Assembly: GCA_023666335.1 (NCBI GenBank)
Contig: JAMPCE010000003.1
Span: forward strand, 22,600 to 86,599
Source: a bacterium
Lineage (GTDB): Bacteria > Bacillota > Clostridia > Lachnospirales > Lachnospiraceae
Reading direction: 5' to 3'
DNA: 64,000 nt
In this document: positions 43,190 to 52,205 of the stretch, one piece after another
Numbering within the stretch: the stretch's first letter is position 1
How the letters are laid out: each line of letters opens with the position of its first letter
Translations under genes and position numbers: made by a program
Notes under the pieces: generated by a model
Database searches by the model: none
Told to the model about the DNA's origin: nothing
Seen by the model: the letters and a program-made list of their open reading frames with translations, nothing else

Positions 43190-44869
43190 ATGAGAAAATC
43201 ATATTTGAATAGAAGAAAATTGCTATCCTGCATGTTGATGGCGGCTCTTGCCCTATCCTTGACAGCGTGCGGCAACAAAGACTACGGGCACCATGAAAAA
43301 GGCGTGGCAAATACCGATACATCTCAGACACAGTTTGCCATTATGGGCGGGCAGAGCGCTCTAAGCCCCGGCTACACCGATAATGTTGTTTTGAATGAGC
43401 TTATGGATGAGACGGGGATCCATATTGACTGGACGACGATGAGCGAATCGCTGGGAGAGCAGGTCAATATCCGCATCGCGGGCGATGAACTGCCGGATGC
43501 CTTTATGGGCGTGGGATTCAGCAACTATGACATCTCGCGCTACGGGGACGACGGGACGTTCATCGACCTGACGCCCTATCTGACAGAAGAATATATGCCG
43601 AACTTAAGTAAGATCCTGGAGGAAAATCCGGATATCCGCAGCGCCATCACGATGGACGACGGCTATATCTACGGTTTGCCCTCAGGCGAGCGGATGGGAA
43701 CGGCGGGTATCGGTGCGCCGGAAGACTACAGCATTTATTCGATTCCGCAGTTTGCCATGATCAATAAGGCTTGGCTCGACGATCTGGGGCTGGCGGTGCC
43801 GACGACGCTTGATGAACTGCATACCGCGTTAAAGGCTTTTCAGGACAATGATATGAGCGCGAAATATTACGGCAACGCGCCGGGCAGCACCATTCCCATG
43901 AGCACGGGCTTCGATCAGTGGTGCTGGGGGCAGAATATCTTTTACGCGGGCTTCGGCTTCACCAACTGGCCCAATGACGTCTGTAACGATCTGGTCTTAA
44001 ACAGCGACGGCACGGTGCAGTTTATGTGCGTGACGGATCAGTATCGGGACGCCGTGACGTATTTCCATGACTGGTACGCGGAAGGGCTGATGGATGTGGA
44101 GATGTTCAGCCAATCCGATACGCAGCTGATCTCCAAGTGCTCGCAGGGCTATGTGGGTGTTTCCACCTGGTGGTACATCGAGGAACTGATGGGCGATTAT
44201 GCAAAGGACTATGTGTTTCTGCCGATCCTCGACGGACCCGACGGCACCCATAACGTGACCATCCGCACCGGCGGCGGGATCAGCAGCGGTCAGCTCAATA
44301 TCACAAAAGCGTGCAAGAGCCCGGCAAATCTGTTAAAATTTTATGACAGATGGTATGATCCGGAGATCGTGATGCAGCTGCACTACGGTCCGATCGGCAC
44401 TTATTTTACGGGACAGGATGAAGAGGGCGTATGGCTGAGTATTTCCGATGAGGAGAGCCGTGAGAAGTACGGAAAAGGTTCCGGCGAGTTAAAGGGCGAG
44501 TGCGAGGTGGCAGGGCCGAAGCTGATTCTCAGCGATTATTACAAGACGACCTTTAAGATGGAGGATCGGGCAATCGAGCGTCTGACCGACCTGTACGATT
44601 TCTGGATGCCCTATGTGGACGACACCACGACCTATCCTGTGGACTGTGTGTTTACGGGAAGGGAACTGGACGACATTGATTGGTACAAAGCGAATTTTGA
44701 GAGTGCGGTATCGGAGCAGGAGGGTCTGTGGCTGAAAGAGGGCGGCCCTACCGATGCGGAGTGGAATGCCTATATCGAACATTTGCGGGATAAATGCGGC
44801 ATGGATAAACTTTTGACGGTGTACCAGAATGCTTATAACCGCTACGCCGGAGTAGAGAGCGGCGATTGA
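43190..44869 (+). CDS. Sugar-binding lipoprotein, LipO type
   Basis: A 559-residue extracellular solute-binding protein. The signal ends in LTAC with the lipid-modified Cys near residue 27. It contains ELMDETGIHIDWTTMSESLGEQVNI, IDLTPYLTEEYMPNLSKILEENPD and RWYDPEIVMQLHYGPIGTYF, all typical of the large LipO-like binding proteins that serve LplB/YtcP permeases. The ligand is probably a fructo-oligosaccharide or sucrose, judged by the GH32 enzyme and fructokinase that follow. GGAGG lies 6 nt before the ATG. Confidence 0.92.
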   Translation: MRKSYLNRRKLLSCMLMAALALSLTACGNKDYGHHEKGVANTDTSQTQFAIMGGQSALSPGYTDNVVLNELMDETGIHIDWTTMSESLGEQVNIRIAGDELPDAFMGVGFSNYDISRYGDDGTFIDLTPYLTEEYMPNLSKILEENPDIRSAITMDDGYIYGLPSGERMGTAGIGAPEDYSIYSIPQFAMINKAWLDDLGLAVPTTLDELHTALKAFQDNDMSAKYYGNAPGSTIPMSTGFDQWCWGQNIFYAGFGFTNWPNDVCNDLVLNSDGTVQFMCVTDQYRDAVTYFHDWYAEGLMDVEMFSQSDTQLISKCSQGYVGVSTWWYIEELMGDYAKDYVFLPILDGPDGTHNVTIRTGGGISSGQLNITKACKSPANLLKFYDRWYDPEIVMQLHYGPIGTYFTGQDEEGVWLSISDEESREKYGKGSGELKGECEVAGPKLILSDYYKTTFKMEDRAIERLTDLYDFWMPYVDDTTTYPVDCVFTGRELDDIDWYKANFESAVSEQEGLWLKEGGPTDAEWNAYIEHLRDKCGMDKLLTVYQNAYNRYAGVESGD

Positions 44870-44942
44870 CAAAACGGTCTTTTGCAACGATCATAGAAAA
44901 TAGGAAGAAACAGGGCATCAGCCCTCAGACGGGGAGGTAACC

Positions 44943-46424
44943 ATGATAAGCCAGACGTTGCGCGACGCCAGAAAATACGAAGAGACAATGGAGAAGACCA
45001 TTGAAAAGGAGCAGAAGCCGGACTTTCACCTCTGCACGCGCGTAGGGTGGATGAACGATCCGAACGGATTTTCCTATTATAAGGGGGAATACCATCTGTT
45101 CTACCAGTATCATCCCTATGATTCCCATTGGGGGCCGATGCACTGGGGTCATGCGGTCAGTACGGATCTGCTGCATTGGCAGTATCTTCCTGCGGCGCTC
45201 GCGCCGGATACGGGGTATGACAGGGACGGCTGTTTTTCCGGCAGCGCGGTGGTGCTCCCGGACGGAGAACATCTGCTGATGTACACGGGTGTGTCAAAAG
45301 AGACCCGACCGGACGGCAGTACCAGAGAGGTACAGACACAGTGCCTTGCTCTGGGCGACGGGATTGACTACGAAAAGTATTCAAAAAATCCTGTGCTTAC
45401 GAGTGAAGATCTGCCGGAGGGCGGAAGCCGCTTTGATTTCCGCGATCCGAAGCTGTGGCAGAAAGGGGACGGTACATACCGCTGTGTGGTGGGAAACTGC
45501 ACGGAGGATGGCGACGGCAGGATCCTGCTCTACAGCAGCCCGGATGGTTTTCGGTGGAATTATGAAAAAGTATTGGCGGCAAACAACAGACGCTTCGGCA
45601 AAATGTGGGAGTGTCCCGATTTCTTTCTGCTGGACGGCAAGGCGGTGCTGCTCACCAGTCCGATGGATATGCTGCCGCAGGGTTTTGAATATCATAACGG
45701 AAACGGGACGCTCTGCCTGATCGGTTCGTATGACGAGGAAACGGATACTTTTGTGGAAGAACAGAATCAGGCGGTGGATTACGGAATCGATTTTTATGCG
45801 ACGCAGACCATTCTTGCGCCGGACGGCAGGCGGATCATGACCGCCTGGATGCAGAATTGGGATACCTGTAATCTGCATACGCCCGATCAGCCGTGGCTGG
45901 GGCAGATGACGCTGCCCCGGGAGTTGACGGTGAAAAACGGCCGCCTGTATCAGAATCCGATCAGGGAATTGGAGACGCTGCGCAGCGCAGAAGTCCGCTA
46001 TGAGAATGTGACATTTTCGGACGAGATCAGTCTGGAGGGGATAGCGGGGCGCAAAGTGGATATGGAACTGACGATCCGCCCCGGGGATGCGGATTATCTG
46101 TACCGTCGGTTTGCGGTACGGTTTGCGCAGGATGATACTTATCGGACTTCCGTCAGTTTTCGACCGTATGAGTCAATTGTGAAAGTGGACAGGAAGTTTT
46201 CCGGATCCAGACGGGCCATTATCCACCAGCGCCGATGCCTGGTGCCGCACGAGAACGGGAACATCAAGATGCGGATCATCTTAGATAAATTCAGTGTGGA
46301 AGTATTCGTAAACGACGGGGAGTATGTGCTGACTGCCACCATGTATACGGATCTGTCGGCGGATCGGATCTCCTTTTTTGCCGACGGAGAAGTGACGATG
46401 GACGTGGTCAAATATGATCTGTAA
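44943..46424 (+). CDS. scrB: GH32 beta-fructofuranosidase / sucrose-6-phosphate hydrolase
   Basis: A 493-residue cytoplasmic enzyme with no signal peptide. The GH32 catalytic residues are visible: nucleophile D39 in WMNDPNG, transition-state stabiliser D168 in FRDPK, and acid/base E223 in MWECPDFF. A five-blade propeller is followed by a C-terminal beta-sandwich with FVNDGEYVLT. It releases fructose from sucrose or short fructans brought in by the importer; sequence alone does not tell phosphorylated from free sucrose, but an ABC importer delivers unphosphorylated sugar. GGGGAGG lies 5 nt before the ATG. A 73-nt gap upstream contains the small stem AGGGC-ATCAG-CCCT-like. Confidence 0.93.
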   Translation: MISQTLRDARKYEETMEKTIEKEQKPDFHLCTRVGWMNDPNGFSYYKGEYHLFYQYHPYDSHWGPMHWGHAVSTDLLHWQYLPAALAPDTGYDRDGCFSGSAVVLPDGEHLLMYTGVSKETRPDGSTREVQTQCLALGDGIDYEKYSKNPVLTSEDLPEGGSRFDFRDPKLWQKGDGTYRCVVGNCTEDGDGRILLYSSPDGFRWNYEKVLAANNRRFGKMWECPDFFLLDGKAVLLTSPMDMLPQGFEYHNGNGTLCLIGSYDEETDTFVEEQNQAVDYGIDFYATQTILAPDGRRIMTAWMQNWDTCNLHTPDQPWLGQMTLPRELTVKNGRLYQNPIRELETLRSAEVRYENVTFSDEISLEGIAGRKVDMELTIRPGDADYLYRRFAVRFAQDDTYRTSVSFRPYESIVKVDRKFSGSRRAIIHQRRCLVPHENGNIKMRIILDKFSVEVFVNDGEYVLTATMYTDLSADRISFFADGEVTMDVVKYDL

Positions 46425-46436
46425 AGGGAGGGCGGC

Positions 46437-47396
46437 ATGAAAAAGTATGATGTGACGGCGCTGGGAGAACTTTTGATCGACTTTACCGAGAACGGCATGA
46501 GCGCGCAGGAAAATCCGCTCTATGAAGCCAATCCGGGCGGCGCTCCCTGTAACGTCCTGTCCATGCTGACGAAGCTGGGCAGAAAAACAGCCTTTATCGG
46601 CAAGGTGGGAAAGGATATCTTCGGGAAGCGGTTACAAGCGGCGCTGGAAGAAGTGGGGATCGATGCCGCCGGTCTGGTGATGGATGAGGAGACGCGGACG
46701 ACGCTGGCGTTTGTGGAAACATTCCCGGACGGGGACAGGGACTTTTCTTTTTACCGCAATCCCGGCGCGGATATGATGCTGCGGGCAGACGAGATCGATA
46801 TGGAGCTTGTGAGGAATACAAGAATTTTTCATTTCGGGACGCTGTCCATGACCCATGAGGGCGTGCGGAATGCCACGAAGACAGCAGTTGCAGCGGCAAA
46901 GGAAGCGGGCGCATGGATCTCCTTTGATCCGAATCTGCGGGAGCCTCTGTGGAACTCTTTGGAGGAGGCGAAAGAACAGACGGCTTACGGCCTGTCACAG
47001 TGCGATATCCTGAAAATTTCCGACAATGAGATACAGTGGTTTACCGGAGAGACGGATTATGACGCCGGGATCCGAAAACTGCGGGAGCGGTATGATATCC
47101 CGTTGATCCTGCTGTCTATGGGAAAAGAAGGAAGCCGCGCCTACTATAAGGGACTGCGGGTGGAAGGGAAACCTTTTTTGCAGGAGCATACCATTGAGAC
47201 GACGGGGGCGGGAGATACCTTTGGCGCCTGCTGTCTGCACTATGTGCTGGAATACGGCTTGCAGGACTTCAAAGAAGAGAATCTGCGGGAGATGCTGGCT
47301 TTTGCCAATGCGGCGGCGTCTATCATCACGACGCGCAAAGGCGCACTCCGGGTAATGCCCGGAGCGGAGGAAGTGCGGGCGCTTTTGACTCATTGA
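46437..47396 (+). CDS. scrK: PfkB-family fructokinase
   Basis: A 319-residue sugar kinase. The N-terminal pattern TALGELLIDF and ANPGGAPCNVLSMLTKLG matches bacterial fructokinases, and the C-terminal signature TTGAGDTFGACC holds the catalytic Asp. It phosphorylates the fructose released by the GH32 enzyme. It starts 12 nt after that gene, with GGGAGG at 6 nt. Its last 7 nt overlap the 3' end of the convergent KtrA/TrkA gene, leaving no room for a terminator between the two operons. Confidence 0.93.
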   Translation: MKKYDVTALGELLIDFTENGMSAQENPLYEANPGGAPCNVLSMLTKLGRKTAFIGKVGKDIFGKRLQAALEEVGIDAAGLVMDEETRTTLAFVETFPDGDRDFSFYRNPGADMMLRADEIDMELVRNTRIFHFGTLSMTHEGVRNATKTAVAAAKEAGAWISFDPNLREPLWNSLEEAKEQTAYGLSQCDILKISDNEIQWFTGETDYDAGIRKLRERYDIPLILLSMGKEGSRAYYKGLRVEGKPFLQEHTIETTGAGDTFGACCLHYVLEYGLQDFKEENLREMLAFANAAASIITTRKGALRVMPGAEEVRALLTH

Positions 47397-48040
47397 AGTC
47401 TCGAAAGTTTCGATGTATCCGCGATCACGATCAGTTTCATGGAACGGGATAAGGGCTTCTCGGGATCGATGTCGATGCAGACGTCCTTTTCCTCAATGAT
47501 CGCCACCACATTGATGGAATATTTCTTCCGGAGATTCAGTTCCAGGAGCGTTTTGCCCTCCCACTCCGCTTTCACGGGAAGTTCGATCATGGAGACGTCT
47601 TTGGAGAGCTCCATGATATCCATAAAGCCGGAACTTAAGAGGTTTTTGGCAAGGCGGATGCCGGATTCGCTCTCGGGGAACACGACCCGGTCCGCGCCTA
47701 CTTTGCGCAGGATCTTGCGGTCTAAGTCAGTGGCGCATTTTGCAATCACGGTCCCGACGCCGATCTCCTTGCAGAGCATGGTAGCCATGACGCTGGCTTT
47801 CAGATTGCCCGCCATGGCGATGATGACCACGTCGATATTGGCAATACCCAGCTGTTTGATGACTTCCGCCTCCGTGATGTCCGCGCATTTGCAGTAAGGG
47901 ATCTCGGCGATGGCGGCATTGACCAGCTCCTCGTCCGTGTCTACTGCCAGGACTTCCGCGCCGTTGTCTACCAGTTCTTTTGCCACAGCCCGTCCGTATC
48001 TGCCGAGGCCGAATACCGCATACGATTGATGGATGCCCAT
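47390..48040 (-). CDS. ktrA: Potassium channel gating subunit (KtrA/TrkA)
   Basis: A 216-residue cytoplasmic protein with an N-terminal RCK nucleotide-binding domain (VFGLGRYGRAVAKELVDNGAEVLAVDTDEE, including the GxGxxG loop) and a C-terminal RCK_C domain (about 140-216). The size and domain pair are those of KtrA rather than the double-length TrkA of proteobacteria. RCK_C domains in this group can bind cyclic di-AMP. It lies 62 nt after the channel gene, with AAAGGAGG before the ATG; the gap holds a two-hairpin repeat. Confidence 0.92.
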   Translation of the reverse strand: MGIHQSYAVFGLGRYGRAVAKELVDNGAEVLAVDTDEELVNAAIAEIPYCKCADITEAEVIKQLGIANIDVVIIAMAGNLKASVMATMLCKEIGVGTVIAKCATDLDRKILRKVGADRVVFPESESGIRLAKNLLSSGFMDIMELSKDVSMIELPVKAEWEGKTLLELNLRKKYSINVVAIIEEKDVCIDIDPEKPLSRSMKLIVIADTSKLSRLQ

Positions 48041-48057
48041 GATGTTCCTCCTTTCAT

Positions 48058-48101
48058 TGCGAAAGCAATTCTTTGGTTGCAGGCTGCTGAGCCTGCGACG
48101 G
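48058..48101 (-). repeat. Two-hairpin repeat, copy between the channel and gating genes
   Basis: This gap segment has two adjacent inverted repeats. One is ATTGC-GAAA-GCAAT. The other is GCAGGCT-GCTG-AGCCTGC, with CTTTGGTT between them. It aligns closely with the copy at 49572-49616. The second stem differs by a paired change (C-G here where the other copy has A-T), so the structure rather than the sequence is kept. Confidence 0.75.
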
Positions 48102-49463
48102 CTATCCCACGCTGATATCTTCTATGGGATTCTTGATGATATTCTTTGTCTCTCTCTTTGTGTTGAGCGCGATCATCAGGGAGAGCGGTCCGACTCTTCC
48201 CAGATACATGGTAACGATGATGATGATCCGGCCCGGCAGGTTCAATGCGGGAGTGAGGCTCCGCGTCAGACCGACCGTTGCGGCGGCGCTGGCTGTTTCG
48301 TAGACGATATCGAGGGCGTCTGCGTCCGTGACGGCCGCTAAAAGCAGGGTCGCAGTAAACAGGATCAGAAAAGCCATACACACCACGGCGACTGCCTTGC
48401 TGACCGCCTGTTTGGAGAGCGTCCGATGAAAGAGTTCCGCTTCGGAGCGGCTTTTTATCGTGGCAAAAGCCGAGGTGATGAGCACCGCAAACGTGACGGT
48501 CTTGATGCCGCCCGCCGTGCCGACCGGAGATCCGCCGATGAACATCAAAAACAGGGAGATGATGGCGGAGGCGTTCGTCAGATTCTCCTGCGGGATCGTG
48601 GCAAAGCCTGCCGTCCTTGTGGTCACGGACTGAAACAGGGATGCCTGTAATTTATCAAAGAGAGAAAAATTCCCGATCGTCAGCGGATTGTGATACTCGA
48701 AAGCAAAAACAGCCGCCGTACCGGCAAGGATCAAGAGACCCGTGACGGAGAGGGCGATCTTGCTGTGCAGGGTCAGATTCGCAAAGCATTTCAGCTTTTG
48801 CCGCCGCAGATTTTTCAGGGCGGTCACAAGATCCCACCATACGATGTAGCCGATGCCGCCGAAGACGATCAGCAGGATCGTCACAAGGTTCACGACCGGA
48901 TCATGGACATAGTCGCACAGGCTGTTTTCCCCGATGATATCCATGCCGGCGTTACAGAAAGCTGACACGGCGTTAAACAGAGAGAACCAGACGCCTTTGA
49001 TGCCAAATTCCGGAACAAACACCGTCATGTACAGCAGGGCGCCGATGCTTTCGATCAAAAGTGTGCCGGTGATCACCTTGCGGATAAATTTTACCATGCC
49101 GGACAGGGTGTTTAAGTTAAAGGCGTCCTGGATCAGCATGCGGTCTTTGAGCCCGATCTTTCGATGCAGGCGGATCATCAGCCAGGACATCATCGTGACG
49201 ATGCCGAGTCCACCGATCTGTACCATGAGCAGGATCACGATCTGTCCGAACAGACTCCATGTGGAATAAGTGGGGACGGTCACAAGCCCGGTCACACAGA
49301 TCGAGGTGGTCGCCGTAAAGAGCGCATCCATATAGGGGACGGCATGACCGTCCGCAGAACTGACCGGAAGAGTCAATAAGAGGCTCCCGACTAAGATTGC
49401 CAGCAGGAAACTCAGCATGATCGTTTGTGTAGTTGATAAATTGAGGCGCGGCTTTTTACTCAT
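48102..49463 (-). CDS. ktrB: Potassium uptake channel protein (KtrB/TrkH)
   Basis: A 453-residue membrane protein with the four repeated membrane-pore-membrane units of the TrkH/KtrB family. Selectivity-loop segments are visible as TATTSICVTGL, NAVSAFCNAGMD, SVTTRTAGFATI and ETASAAATVGLTRSL. It imports potassium with the gating subunit encoded downstream. The minus-strand TACAAT about 15 nt upstream of the start, with TGG before it, is a likely -10 box and would give a very short leader. Confidence 0.93.
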   Translation of the reverse strand: MSKKPRLNLSTTQTIMLSFLLAILVGSLLLTLPVSSADGHAVPYMDALFTATTSICVTGLVTVPTYSTWSLFGQIVILLMVQIGGLGIVTMMSWLMIRLHRKIGLKDRMLIQDAFNLNTLSGMVKFIRKVITGTLLIESIGALLYMTVFVPEFGIKGVWFSLFNAVSAFCNAGMDIIGENSLCDYVHDPVVNLVTILLIVFGGIGYIVWWDLVTALKNLRRQKLKCFANLTLHSKIALSVTGLLILAGTAAVFAFEYHNPLTIGNFSLFDKLQASLFQSVTTRTAGFATIPQENLTNASAIISLFLMFIGGSPVGTAGGIKTVTFAVLITSAFATIKSRSEAELFHRTLSKQAVSKAVAVVCMAFLILFTATLLLAAVTDADALDIVYETASAAATVGLTRSLTPALNLPGRIIIIVTMYLGRVGPLSLMIALNTKRETKNIIKNPIEDISVG

Positions 49464-49571
49464 AACATATGTATTGTACCATAAACTGAGAGGCGAACAA
49501 AGTAAAACATTTCGATCCTGCGACGCGAATATTATATTCTCAAAAGCGAATGCAGAAAATCATTTCAGAAA

Positions 49572-49616
49572 GAATTGCGCAGCAATTCTTTGGTCGCAGG
49601 ATGCCGATCCTGCGAC
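49572..49616 (-). repeat. Two-hairpin repeat, copy upstream of the channel gene
   Basis: GAATTGC-GCA-GCAATTC is followed by TTTGG and then TCGCAGGAT-GCCG-ATCCTGCGA. Both stems are perfect. It is the second copy of the element at 48058-48101. A third, half-length remnant reading CGATCCTGCGAC lies at 49513-49524. All are within the ktr locus; no further copy was found in the window by eye. Confidence 0.75.
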
Positions 49617-49652
49617 AATTGTAAAATTATCATAAAACCGCTGCTCTCGTTG

Positions 49653-49681
49653 TTGACGACCATCGGTCGAAATGCTATATT
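49653..49681 (+). promoter_or_regulatory. Promoter of the MMPL/GLUG operon
   Basis: TTGACG (49653-49658) and TATATT (49676-49681) are 17 nt apart, with an extended TGC before the -10 box. A strong AGGAGGGG binding site and the ATG of the MMPL gene follow within 29 nt. Confidence 0.75.
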
Positions 49682-49709
49682 TCCATATTAAATAGGAGGG
49701 GAGCCTTTT

Positions 49710-52205
49710 ATGGAAACGAAAGAGAACGAAAAAAAGGGCGGCAATCAGGCAATGGTCAAGATCTGCGGATTCATTGTGGATAAGCGGAATCTCTTTTTCC
49801 TGTTGTTTGGCATTCTGATCATTTTTTCCGCCGTATCCAGAAACTGGGTCAACGTAGAAAATTCCATGTCGCATTACCTGCCGGATTCCACGGAGACGAA
49901 GCAGGGGCTGGATCTGATGGAACAGGAGTTTATCACCTACGGGACCTGCGACGTGATGGTGGCGAACGTATCCTACGAGCAGGCGGAGTCCATTGAGCGG
50001 AGTCTGGCATTTCTGCCGGGGGTCTTTCGGATCGACTTCGACGATACGGAAGATCATTATACGAACGGTTCTTCCTATTATAATATTACTTTCGATTATG
50101 ACGAGAAAGACGATCGGTGCTTAGAGGCGCTGGAGCGGGTCAGGGAAGAGCTGGACGGTTATGACTATTACCTTTCCACGACGCTGGGCGATATCGAGGC
50201 GGAACTGATCGCCGATGAGATGAACGTCATTGTCGTGCTGGTGGCGGTCGTGGTGGTGACGGTGCTTCTGCTCACGTCTCAGGCATATGCGGAAGTGCCG
50301 GTGCTGCTGATTACTTTCGTGGCGGCAGCCATTTTGCAGATGGGGACGAATTTCATCTTCGGTACGATCTCCTTTGTGTCCAATTCTGTCACGGTAGTAT
50401 TGCAGCTTGCGCTGTCGGTGGACTATGCTATCATCCTTTTGAACCGCTATAAGGAAGAGCATGCGAATCTGGAATCCCGCGAGGCGATCATCATTGCCTT
50501 AAGCAAAGCGATTCCGGAGATCTGCGGCAGCTCCTTAACGACCATAGGCGGTTTGATCGCTATGGGCTTTATGCAGTATAAGATGGGACCGGACCTTGCG
50601 ATCTGTCTGATCAAATCGATTTTCCTGGCATTGGGTTCCGTATTTTTGCTGATGCCGGGCGTTATCATGCTGTTTTCCAAGCTGATGGATACCACGAAAC
50701 ATAAGAATTTTGTGCCGGACATTCCCTTTGTCGGGAAGTTTGACTATGCGACGCGCTATCTTGTTGCGCCGCTTTTTGTGCTCGTGATCGTGTGGGCGTA
50801 CACGACTTCCGGCAAATGCCCCTATGTGTTCGGCGACAGCACGATCACGCCGCCGATCCAGAACAGTATCCAGAAGACAGAAGAGTTACAGACGGAAAAC
50901 TTCGGCGCTGAAAACATGGTCGCGCTCATCGTGCCTGCGGGCGACTATGAGAAAGAGGCGAAGCTTCTGGCGGAGCTGGAAGCCTGTCCGGAGGTGGATC
51001 ACACGCAGGGGCTTGCCAATGTCGAAGCGCTTGACGGATATTGCCTGACGGATAAGCTGACGCCCCGACAGTTCTCGGAATTGATCGACTTAGACTATGA
51101 GGTGGCGGAGCTGGTCTATGCAGCCTACGCCGTGAATGATGAAGACTACGCGAAAGTGGTCAACGGTCTTCCCGAATATAAGGTGTCCCTGATCGATATG
51201 TTTATGTTCGTCCACGACGAGGTGGAAGAGGGATATGTCACGCTGGAGAGCGATCTGCAAAATACGCTGGACGAGGCATACGACGCCATGCGCTTTGCAA
51301 AGAACCAGCTGCAAGGCGAGAATTACAGCCGTATGCTTGTCTTTCTGACGCTTCCCGAGGAGAGCGAAGAGACGTTCGCTTTTCTTGACCGGATGCATGA
51401 GATCGCGGGACAGTATTATCCCGGCGGGAAAGTGCTGGTGTGCGGAGAGTCCGTGAGCCAATACGATCTGCAAAAGACGTTCGGCAGAGACAATCTGGTC
51501 AATAACGTGGTGTCCATTCTGGCGGTGCTGGTGGTGCTGCTGTTTACCTTTAAGTCGGCGGGTATGCCGGTGCTTTTGATCGCGGTGATCCAAGGGTGTA
51601 TCTGGCTGAATTTTTCCGTACCGGCGTTGCAGCATGACAATATCTTCTTTATGTCTTACCTGATCGTCAGTTCCATTCAGATGGGCGCAAACATCGACTA
51701 CGCCATCGTCATTGCGGGACGCTATATGGAGCTGCGCAAGACGAACGGCAGGCGGCAGTCCATCATCGATTCCATGAATCAGGCGTTCCCGACGATCATT
51801 ACCTCGGGGACCATGATGGTGGTAGCGGGCTTTCTGATCGGCAAACTGACTTCCAACGCCGCGATCTTCGGTATCGGGAAATGTTTGGGGCGGGGAACGA
51901 CGATTTCCATTCTGGTGACCATGTTCGTCCTGCCGCAGATCCTGCTGGTGGGCGATAAGATCATTGAGAAGACCGCCTTTGTGATGAATATGCCGATTCG
52001 TACGAAGAACGCGACCGGATTCATGCGCGTGGACGGTCTGGTGCGCGGCAGGATCGAGGGAACCGTGACGGGCACCATGAACGCCATCGTCAGGGGTAAC
52101 GTGAGCGCCTATGTGGAGGCGGGCGACGTGACGGAACTGACAGAGGAAGAATACCGACAGTTGGCGGAGAAGAAAGAGAGCGGGGAGGTGGCGGATCATG
52201 TGTAA
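49710..52205 (+). CDS. MMPL-family RND-type transporter
   Basis: An 831-residue membrane protein with the two-fold RND pattern: one membrane segment (about 25-45), an outer domain, five to six segments (about 175-375), a second outer domain (about 380-590), and a second bundle of segments (about 595-785). The signature LALSVDYAIILLNRYKEE in the first half and the matching QMGANIDYAIVIAGRYMELR in the second carry the proton-relay Asp-Tyr pairs of MMPL proteins. The C-terminal 60 residues are a cytoplasmic tail. MMPL proteins export lipids, glycolipids or peptides. Its stop overlaps the start of the surface-protein gene by 8 nt, so the two products are likely made together. Confidence 0.92.
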   Translation: METKENEKKGGNQAMVKICGFIVDKRNLFFLLFGILIIFSAVSRNWVNVENSMSHYLPDSTETKQGLDLMEQEFITYGTCDVMVANVSYEQAESIERSLAFLPGVFRIDFDDTEDHYTNGSSYYNITFDYDEKDDRCLEALERVREELDGYDYYLSTTLGDIEAELIADEMNVIVVLVAVVVVTVLLLTSQAYAEVPVLLITFVAAAILQMGTNFIFGTISFVSNSVTVVLQLALSVDYAIILLNRYKEEHANLESREAIIIALSKAIPEICGSSLTTIGGLIAMGFMQYKMGPDLAICLIKSIFLALGSVFLLMPGVIMLFSKLMDTTKHKNFVPDIPFVGKFDYATRYLVAPLFVLVIVWAYTTSGKCPYVFGDSTITPPIQNSIQKTEELQTENFGAENMVALIVPAGDYEKEAKLLAELEACPEVDHTQGLANVEALDGYCLTDKLTPRQFSELIDLDYEVAELVYAAYAVNDEDYAKVVNGLPEYKVSLIDMFMFVHDEVEEGYVTLESDLQNTLDEAYDAMRFAKNQLQGENYSRMLVFLTLPEESEETFAFLDRMHEIAGQYYPGGKVLVCGESVSQYDLQKTFGRDNLVNNVVSILAVLVVLLFTFKSAGMPVLLIAVIQGCIWLNFSVPALQHDNIFFMSYLIVSSIQMGANIDYAIVIAGRYMELRKTNGRRQSIIDSMNQAFPTIITSGTMMVVAGFLIGKLTSNAAIFGIGKCLGRGTTISILVTMFVLPQILLVGDKIIEKTAFVMNMPIRTKNATGFMRVDGLVRGRIEGTVTGTMNAIVRGNVSAYVEAGDVTELTEEEYRQLAEKKESGEVADHV

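Noticed and set aside
48058..49616. Cyclic di-AMP (ydaO) riboswitch before the potassium genes
   Set aside because: The potassium link makes it attractive, but the two-hairpin element is only about 45 nt and has none of the ydaO conserved blocks.
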